Shown here one piece after another: positions 8,995 through 14,479 of a stretch of DNA of 14,479 bases. Location: assembly GCA_004151065.3 (NCBI GenBank), contig NWUY0300011530.1, positions 64,972 through 79,450 of the forward strand, read 5' to 3'. Numbering within the stretch: position 1 is the stretch's first letter; each line of letters starts with the position of its first letter. The stretch comes from Larix sibirica (taxonomy: Eukaryota > Streptophyta > Pinopsida > Pinales > Pinaceae). The translations under genes were made by a program, and so were the position numbers. The notes below the pieces were generated by a model, which saw only the letters and a program-made list of their open reading frames with translations, made no database searches and was not told the DNA's origin.

Positions 8995-9085
8995 TTATGG
9001 CTAGAGATATGACTCTCATAGTGGCTTTGGCTCGAGGCTCTAACTGTTAGCTTTGGTTCTGGCTATGGCTCAGGCTCACTTGTTT
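8995..9085 (+). repeat. Degenerate GGCT-rich short repeat
   Basis: The sequence reiterates TGGCT, GGCTC and CTTTGG words (TATGGCTAGAG, GTGGCTTTGGCTCGAGGCTC, TTCTGGCTATGGCTCAGGCT). It is a decayed low-complexity repeat with no coding meaning that I can see. Confidence 0.4.
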
Positions 9086-9135
9086 TTTGTCTGATTGATT
9101 GGGATTCAAAACTTTAACCCTGACTATTAATCCAT

Positions 9136-9600
9136 GACAATCCCCCTGTCAAGTACAAGGTGAGAAGCAGGACTACTTTCTACTACAAGTTGTGTCAAAA
9201 TTCAAGATTGAATTCTTCGGTATGATTGGTATATTTTCTTGGTTGTTGATGACCAACACTAAGAATGGATCCACCCATAGTGAATCTTCAATCTTGTAGG
9301 TTTATTTTGTTTTGAGAATCTATCTGAAGAATGATTATGTTTCCTGTAATGCTGACAAGGATAGAGATCGAAACATTGATCCTCTATGTGGCCAATTCGG
9401 TGACAATGTTGGCACCGACGCTGAACTAGAATAGTTGAAGTTGAATCTTCTTGAAGAAATCTAGAGCTTTGAAACTAGGTTGGTTTATCATAATCCAAAA
9501 TATGAAAGGTTGCTTCATTATCATATCCTATATCTATAATGTGTTTGTTGTTCCTGAGTTATTCCCAAGGTTTGATGATGGGCTTGGAAAGATTACGCTA
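9136..9600 (-). pseudogene. LTR-retrotransposon gag-like fragment with zinc knuckles
   Basis: The minus strand encodes RRCQHCHRIGHIEDQC (knuckle 9373-9414), a perfect C-x2-C-x4-H-x4-C motif, followed by FDLYP. This resembles the C-terminal knuckle region of copia-type gag proteins, where the knuckle is commonly followed by a LHGYP- or LHP-like motif. Immediately after comes CQHYRKHNHSSDRF, which has the same spacing but with the second and fourth cysteines replaced by Tyr and Phe. Upstream the frame reads FLQEDSTSTILVQ, and before a TAG near 9478 it continues as IDIGYDNEATFHILDYD. A TAG and a TGA interrupt the frame downstream. No protease or integrase is seen to the left, so this is an isolated relic. 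Confidence 0.55.
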
Positions 9601-9675
9601 AACATGTTCATAATGGTCTTCGCCTTTTGAATTTGATGTTGCTTCACAGAGTTGGTCATCTGCTAACATTTGATA

Positions 9676-9843
9676 GGAATCGTTATCAAACTAAAAAAGA
9701 GGGTTATTCTGAACAAGCACAAGTATAACTTCTCCAGACTCAATCACGACTTTAATATGATAAAATATAGTGAAGGAATCAACATTATATTGCTTAATAT
9801 CCCAATATGAATAATTATCAAACTAAAAAATAAGGCTACTCAA
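9676..9843. repeat. Pair of about 30-bp direct repeats
   Basis: GAATCGTTATCAAACTAAAA (from 9678) and GAATAATTATCAAACTAAAA (from 9809) recur about 131 bp apart, each followed by related AGGGTTATTCT- and AAGGCTACTC-like sequence. The surrounding 9601-10016 has no supported gene. The minus-strand frame 9823-10011 is T-rich and looks intronic or random. Confidence 0.35.
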
Positions 9844-10016
9844 TTGTTTAAAAAAAACAATACCCTCAAAACAACGCAATGAAATTTTACAAACTCTTTC
9901 TAGTGATTTATAGAAACTTTGAAACCCTAAAAACCCAAAATAACAGATCAACACGTAACTAAACCTTGCATTGTAAAACAAAACCCACCAAAATAAAACA
10001 TGAATCAACAAATTTA

Positions 10017-10205
10017 CCTATATTGACATAAAATAGTGGTCAAGTATTCAAGGTTGAAGGTCAAGAAGCTATGGGCTTCCTCCTTTCCTTCTCTTTCCTT
10101 GATGGAACAAGGAACAGGGTGAATAAAGATCATGGAAGTCACGCACGCAGTGATTAGGATAACGATGAGTAGAAAACGATCACTTGTTTCAAAACCCTGA
10201 TTACC
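10017..10205 (-). CDS. Possible orphan exon with hydrophobic segment
   Basis: The minus strand has 63 open codons between TAA at 10206-10208 and TAA at 10014-10016. It encodes a hydrophobic stretch, FLLIVILITACVTSMIFI, followed by a charged segment (KEREGKEEAH) and SFLTFNLEYLTT. The frame closes just after CAATATAG/GTAAAT, which fits a plant 5' splice donor, and the following DNA is T-rich like a plant intron. No ATG precedes the hydrophobic part in frame, although one lies inside it. I do not recognise the product. It could be an exon of a signal-anchored protein, a pseudogene piece or chance. Confidence 0.2.
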
Positions 10206-10343
10206 TTATCCCCAACGTGTCCACAATAGTTGACTTACCAAGTATCATAAAATATATAATTGTATTGATGTTATAGGTTTCCATTTGATTGGATGAAAGA
10301 AGATCGAGGAAAACAAAATGGTCATCGTGGTCCAAGTTGAAAT

Positions 10344-10402
10344 TCGACGTTAACTTTTATATTTTATAAACAATCGACGTGAACGTTTATATTTTAAACA
10401 AA
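10344..10402 (+). repeat. 30-bp tandem duplication
   Basis: TCGACGTTAACTTTTATATT and TCGACGTGAACGTTTATATT begin two adjacent copies at 10344 and 10374, each ending in TTAAACAA-like sequence. They differ by a few substitutions and a small deletion. Confidence 0.7.
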
Positions 10403-10523
10403 AATTCATGACGATGGTTATAAATTTTTATTACTTTACTTTGTTTTACATAGGGATATGGGAAGGGAATGATTTTTCCAAATTATGTGTAAAGGACAAT
10501 CACGTTAAAATGTTCACACGCCA

Positions 10524-10639
10524 CATGATTTTGGAGTCATATCGGCAAAGGTTCTTGTTGGGCTTTAAATTGCAAAGGAACCATGATTTTGGAGTCATAT
10601 ATGCAAAGGTTCTTGTTGGGCTTTAAATTGTAAAAGTTC
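10524..10639 (+). repeat. 58-bp tandem duplication
   Basis: CATGATTTTGGAGTCATAT begins copies at 10524 and 10582. Both continue with GCAAAGGTTCTTGTTGGGCT and TTAAATTG. They are nearly identical, so the duplication is recent compared with the surrounding decay. The 72-codon plus-strand frame over it (10408-10626) carries the duplication and is not credible as a gene. Confidence 0.85.
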
Positions 10640-10648
10640 CTTTGCAAT
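10569..10648. repeat. 13-bp perfect inverted repeat
   Basis: ATTGCAAAGGAAC (10569-10581) and its exact reverse complement GTTCCTTTGCAAT (10636-10648) flank the second 58-bp unit. They could form a stem with a 54-base loop or be remnants of a small inverted-repeat element. Confidence 0.6.
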
Positions 10649-10719
10649 GTGATTTTCCATTCTATACAAAATATAAATTAAGATATTTAAAAAAATATCA
10701 AACAATAAAAATATAAGAA

Positions 10720-10936
10720 TTTTTTTCAAAAGAAAAAAGCCATAACTTGATATTTCTTTTAAGAAATCAAAGTTACAAAATCCAATTTACTGAGTATCAA
10801 ACAATATAAATTATAGTCCAAACTCTAACTTCCTTTCTGCAGAAACATATCTAGCAATCCCTTCTAAGACTTTTAGCACAAAAAGTCAAAATTAGCAGAT
10901 AGTACCATTATCTACAATGGTATTTTCAACATATTC
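10720..10936 (-). other. LINE B 3' UTR and poly-A tail
   Basis: Downstream of the RNase H stop the minus strand is AT-rich non-coding sequence. It includes TTTGTAACTTTGATTTC and ends CTTTTTTCTTTTGAAAAAAA. The tail layout resembles that at 4068-4140. Confidence 0.75.
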
Positions 10937-11818
10937 TTAAAAAACAATGTGACCATCCATGGGTCCCATAGCCTCTTTCAAAATTCTATCTATTTCCATA
11001 TTTACCTCCTGATAGATATGCAAGAAGGAAATATCAATAAAGGGCTTCACCAACTCTCTAATATTCTCTGTCCAATGTTTCAAATTTATAGGCTGAAGCT
11101 CATATTCACTTGCTTCCCACTTAATAATAACTTGAGAATCACCAAAAATTCTGAAGCGAAAGATGCTTTTTCTTAATGCGATCCATAGCAATCCCCAGAG
11201 TGCAAGTACTTCAACCCTTGTATTACTTCCTTTGCCAACGCCCATTTGAAGGAGAATCTTATGATCCTTTTTTATAAATATAACCATTCCAGCACCACAT
11301 ATATCATGTTTCGATGCTCCATAAAAAAACCCATAGGATATATCACCAAACACATCCGGATTTGAAACAAGTCTTGGATTCTTTATTTTCCTAGGATTTG
11401 GATAGTCATTTAAGGATCTTATGACTCTTCTACAGATCCCACATGCCAATCGCACAACATCCTCAAAGATGAGTTTGTTTCTACAACTCCAAATTTCCCA
11501 GATAATAAAGAAAGGTAATGTTTTGTATTTTACCTTAGCTTGAGACCATTTGAGCAAAGCGTCTTCAAACTTGAGAGCACACCAATCATCAAAGAGATGA
11601 AGATTTTTTTGTAGATCATACCAAATAGTTATGAAGAATTTGCAATGAATAAAAATATGTGATATATCTTGGACATCATTCTTGCAAAGCATGCAAATAC
11701 TAGGTACATAAAAACCTCTCTTAAGTAGGTTCTTCCATGTCAGAATTTTGTTTTCAAGACAAATCCAAATGAAGCACTGTAATTTCAATGGAATGTTCTA
11801 GCTCCAAATTTTCCCATG
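10937..11818 (-). pseudogene. LINE B zf-RVT plus plant RNase H domain
   Basis: This is the longest unbroken frame in the window: 283 codons from 11788, with the same frame continuing upstream through TAG at 11798-11800 and TGA at 11819-11821. Near the start is the zf-RVT signature, Cys32-x2-Cys35, His44 and Cys49, then FIIWEIWSCRNKLIFED. Residues about 150-280 form the plant RNase H (RVT_3) domain, which would remove RNA from the RNA-DNA hybrid. Glu193 in RVEVLAL, Asp217 in FGDSQV and Asp267 in EIDRIL are in place. The first catalytic position, normally Asp in a GFFDGA-like motif, reads Tyr156 (GFFYGASK; codon 11321-11323). As read, the nuclease should be inactive. Confidence 0.92.
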
Positions 11819-12492
11819 TCACCACTTACTTTGAGGAACACACTGTTTCTTTAATATCACTAAATATGCATTTTTTACTAAGAGCACACCATTAGCATCC
11901 ATACCATCCCAAATCATCCTGTCATCCTCTTCAGAGAGATGAATACCAGAAATTTGTAGGTTTCGAATATATGAGCTACACTCCCCTTTAACATTCTCAG
12001 ATAAACCCAACCCTTCAACATTTAACCATCTTGATCCCATATCATCAGATACAGTCTTATAGATTTGTGATAGCACTAAAATATGGTTTTTATGTAACTG
12101 CTCCAGAATATTAGAGGAGAGTTTAAACATGTCCTATGATCCAAAAAAGGGATCTATTCCCACTTGTACCTAGTGCCCCTACCAACCTGCCAACTCAAAG
12201 ATTCGGCAATGATCGGGAAGGTATTAACTAAACCCCACTAGATAATTGAAGCATTTCTAATGCAAAGAACTAGATCTCTAATCCATTGCACATCAGAGTA
12301 AGTTTTCAAATATTTGTGTCTTATGACCAAAGACCATAGACCATTCCCTATTAGATCTCTCCATAAACTCTTAGTTCTAAGAGCATGATTGAAACAATCC
12401 AGATTTAAAATACCCCACCCCCCCCATGTTTTTCGGCCACGAGAGGCCTTCCCAACTTGAGAGATGGAATTTGGAAATGTGTGACTTACCAA
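11819..12492 (-). pseudogene. LINE B ORF2 middle region between RT and zf-RVT
   Basis: After the G8 run the protein continues in another frame as GGWGILNLDCFNHALRTKS and LWRDLIGNGLWSLVIRHKYL, typical of the segment after the LINE RT thumb. TAG at 12238-12240 follows; beyond it the same frame reads LVNTFPIIAESLSWQVGRGT. A further frame change near 12160 leads to FKLSSNILEQLHKNHILVLS, which runs to TGA at 11819-11821. The sequence remains recognisable, but no single frame spans it. No catalytic role is known for this connector. Confidence 0.8.
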
Positions 12493-13068
12493 CCCAAATA
12501 AAGTGGAAGATCTTTGCTATGATTGAGTTGATAATGGAAACTGGCGTTTTCATCAAACTAAACCAGAAAACCGGGATACTCCACAATACAAATTGCACTA
12601 AAATGAGTCTGCCTCCAATTGTTAACCATCGAAAGACCCAATTTTTTAGCCTCTTTTCAATTTTTTGCAGCAACCATTTCCAGTCTTCAATACGATAGTT
12701 GTTTGGTTTAAGAAAGAAACCAATATACTTAAACCCCTTATCCAAATTCTCCATTTTATAAGGCAAAAGGTCCTTTATCTGGTCACATACATCTTCATTT
12801 GAATAGTTGAAAAGAAAACTCGACTTTTGTATACTAATTTCCATGCTAGTCGCATTGCAGAAAACCTCAAAAATGGTCTTATAACATCTCCATTCATTGA
12901 CCTAACCATCCCCAAAGATCATAACATCATCCACAAAGAGCAAATGGGAAATAGATAGAGACCTAGAAATCCTGATACCTTTTATCTGCTTCAACCTTTT
13001 AGCTTCATGTATAAGTTTGCTTATTCGATGACCAAGATGAACAATAATGGTGATAAAGGACATCCCTT
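12377..13068 (-). pseudogene. LINE B reverse transcriptase, C-terminal half
   Basis: GCPLSPLLFILV (13030-13065) is the conserved motif before the catalytic box. A frameshift near 13025 leads into ISKLIHEAKR and then SHLLFVDDVMIFGDG, with the catalytic FVDD at 12926-12937. This is the (Y/F)xDD active site that binds metal for DNA synthesis. TAG at 12902-12904 interrupts the frame just after it. It then continues MEISIQKSSF, GFKYIGFFL and LVQFVLWSIPVFWFSLMKTP, the usual palm end and thumb of plant LINE RTs. The N-terminal half, with the first catalytic Asp, is absent through truncation. The frame leaves register at the G8 run (12418-12425). Confidence 0.9.
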
Positions 13069-13077
13069 TCAAAAATG

Positions 13078-13319
13078 AATAAAAATGTTGATGAATGATC
13101 TAAAGAAACATTTTCTTTGCAAAAACGAGTTGTATCTTATGTTATGTTTGTGGTGATGCCTATTAAGAGAATGATATATTTTTGTTTTGTTTTTTGGAAA
13201 AATTTTAGAAGTCAATATAAGTATAACATTGTGAACTAATGTATAAACAATACATTATATAATTGGATGAGAACTATATACTCAAAATGAGAACTATAAT
13301 CATAAAGACTTATATTTTT
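13078..13319. other. Unassigned AT-rich spacer
   Basis: This is DNA upstream of the LINE B truncation point. I see no gene. GAGAACTATA occurs twice (about 13269 and 13289), a minor short duplication. Confidence 0.35.
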
Positions 13320-13820
13320 GCATAAAAAACACCAAATAAAAACCCCAAATAAAAAATTGGTGCTATTTTTAGCAACATTTTCATTTTCGAAGTTAAAAAA
13401 TATAGCCATAGCCTTTAAAACCCATCTCGTTACTAACAAAAACCTTAAAATCAACCCTTGAATTGAAAATTAATGATGTTGGTAGCACCATTTTTTTTCA
13501 AGGGTTAAAATTACAATTTGTTTGAAACTATGGACTTAACAATCAATATCATTGCTAGAAAAATCTTAAAATCAACTTCTAAGTCGAAAAATAGTGCCAT
13601 CATTAGAGCCTTTGTTTTTTTCGGGATTAACACTGTAACCTTTTTAAAACCATGGCCTTAACAACTACTACTATTGTAACAAAAATACTAAAACAACCCC
13701 CAAATAGAAAAATGAGTTACCCTCCTTTTTTTGTGAAGGGGCTTAAAATTGCAATTTTTTTTAAACCATGGTCCAAAATGCCAATATACTATTGTAAAAA
13801 AAACATAAAATCAACCTTAA
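13320..13820 (+). repeat. Degenerate tandem repeat, about 120-bp unit, about four copies
   Basis: The anchor CTTAAAATCAAC-like motif recurs at 13444 and 13565, in altered form near 13688, and as CATAAAATCAACC near 13804, giving spacings of about 121, 123 and 116 bp. An earlier partial copy begins near 13322 (AACACCAAATAAAAACCCC). Each unit also has a GGGTTAAAATTACAATTT-like stretch and AAACCATGG or AAACTATGG, the latter followed by a CTTAACAA-like segment. Copies are heavily diverged, as in an old satellite-like array. The frames at 13236-13454 and 13652-13837 fall inside it and are not credible genes. Confidence 0.75.
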
Positions 13821-13846
13821 AAGGCCCACTCATGTAAGGTTAATTT

Positions 13847-13984
13847 ATATATTACGTATTAGCATGATGATATTACCTCATTATTTAAAATTGTATTTTA
13901 TTTACATAATGAGTACAAGCACCATATATATTACATAATGGTATGATAATATCACCTCATTATTTAACAATGTATTTGATTTAC
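13847..13984 (+). repeat. 58-bp direct duplication, about 79-bp spacing
   Basis: TATTACCTCATTATTTAAAA and TATCACCTCATTATTTAACA mark two copies (about 13847-13905 and 13926-13984), each ending TTGTATTT...TTTAC or its near match. They lie directly after the 120-bp array but share no obvious unit with it. The DNA from 13985 to about 14220 holds nothing I can assign. Confidence 0.65.
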
Positions 13985-14206
13985 TTCTAATAAAAAACAA
14001 TACAAATTGCATTCAATTAAACACAAATAATTTAGTACAAGTATTGTTGCATTGTCCATATTCAAATCAAAGAAATTACGATATTATTTATAATCAAATC
14101 ATATATTGAGCTAGAAAACATAGAAATGATTCATATATACATTTGAACTCTCCTCTAGAGTTGCCATACAAACATCATATTAATAAGAAGATATAAAATG
14201 TTTCAT

Positions 14207-14479
14207 GCAATTATTCAAACTAACTCGTGGATTCTAACACACCATCTGAATCTACATTATCTTCAAATGAATGATTCGATGAAGATATAGATGACCATAT
14301 TCTTCTCTATTATCAAAGAGTGCACCATCTGAGTCTACATGTATTCCCAATATTTCATATGTCATATTCTTTTTGGATATACAACTTGGTTTAATAGAGT
14401 TCCTTCTTGCAACTATTACTTGTGTCGACAACCTCTTGATAATCATTGTAGTCTTGGAGCAAAGAGTGCCTTTCTTTGT
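14207..14479 (-). pseudogene. Unrecognised coding-looking fragment with duplicated DSDG motif
   Basis: The minus strand is open at 14252-14446 (MIIKRLSTQVIVARRNSIKP, later HVDSDGALFDNREEYG) and the frame may continue beyond the right edge. Near 14287 another minus frame takes over: WSSISSSNHSFEDNVDSDG, ending VLESTS and a stop near 14222. VDSDG occurs in both frames because CACCATCTGARTCTACAT is present twice on the plus strand (14240-14257 and 14323-14340). A one-base indel would join the two parts into an acidic, serine-rich C-terminus. I do not recognise the family. It could be the end of a transposase or host protein relic, or a repeat-generated artefact. Confidence 0.3.

Larger units (their letters stand above)
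10720..13077 (-). mobile_element. LINE B: 5'-truncated plant L1-type LINE
   Basis: On the minus strand the element starts abruptly inside reverse transcriptase near 13077. It continues through the RT C-terminal half, zf-RVT and RNase H, and ends in a 3' UTR with a poly-A tail (T run 10720-10726). 5' truncation is the usual result of target-primed reverse transcription. The coding part is interrupted by stops and at least three frameshifts. AATAAAAAT occurs on both sides (10704-10712 and 13078-13086) but does not touch the tail and is too simple to be a reliable target duplication. LINE B covers a part of ORF2 absent from LINE A's visible part, so their relatedness cannot be judged here. Confidence 0.92.

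Noticed and set aside
10949-11176. Plus-strand 75-codon frame.
   Set aside because: It is antisense to the RNase H domain.
12426-12698. Plus-strand 90-codon frame.
   Set aside because: It is antisense to the LINE B reverse transcriptase.
577-12904. Reassignment of TAG as a sense codon, since most in-frame stops in the LINE frames are TAG.
   Set aside because: A TGA (11819) and several frameshifts also break the frames, and single C-to-T changes from TGG or CAG explain the TAGs.
10704-13086. AATAAAAAT on both sides of LINE B as a target-site duplication.
   Set aside because: It is separated from the tail by seven bases and is too AT-simple to be meaningful in this DNA.

Overview
The window looks like intergenic DNA from a seed plant with a large, repeat-rich nuclear genome. 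It is AT-rich, has no intact host gene that I can recognise, and is built from decayed retrotransposons and degenerate tandem repeats. The plant assignment rests on two L1-type LINE copies with plant-specific architecture: a DUF4283-like ORF1 with a CCHC knuckle, and an ORF2 that ends in a plant RNase H domain. A conifer or other gymnosperm would fit, but the sequence does not prove it. One ambiguous base (N at 8244) points to a draft assembly.

Layout. Positions 1-3240 hold the 5' part of a minus-strand LINE (LINE A): leader, broken ORF1 (2762-1011), and the endonuclease end of ORF2, which runs off the left edge with only two stop codons. Positions 4068-4140 carry a second minus-strand LINE 3' tail. 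From 4141 to 8100 the DNA is mostly unassigned, with a trio of dispersed repeats, a minus-strand TATA-box/LTR-like segment (about 5870-6314) and a possible tRNA-derived SINE scrap (about 6478-6545). Positions 8100-8970 combine an LTR-end/primer-binding-site-like junction, an 87-bp minisatellite, and a copia-LTR-like insert that interrupts it. Positions 9136-9600 hold a minus-strand gag fragment with one good and one ruined zinc knuckle. Positions 10017-10205 form a minus-strand open frame that ends at a GT donor. Positions 10344-10650 contain two short tandem duplications and an inverted repeat. Positions 10720-13077 are a 5'-truncated minus-strand LINE (LINE B) with reverse transcriptase C-terminal half, zf-RVT and RNase H. 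Positions 13320-13820 are a degenerate satellite of about 120 bp per unit, followed by a 58-bp duplication and a short coding-looking fragment at the right edge.

Nothing here works together as a pathway. The genes are fossils of independent insertions, damaged by C-to-T type transitions and by one-base indels, two of them in G homopolymers. I looked for a novel system and did not find a convincing one. The best leads are the decay pattern, the interrupted hairpin-bearing minisatellite, the double-knuckle gag fragment and the possible orphan exon at 10017-10205.
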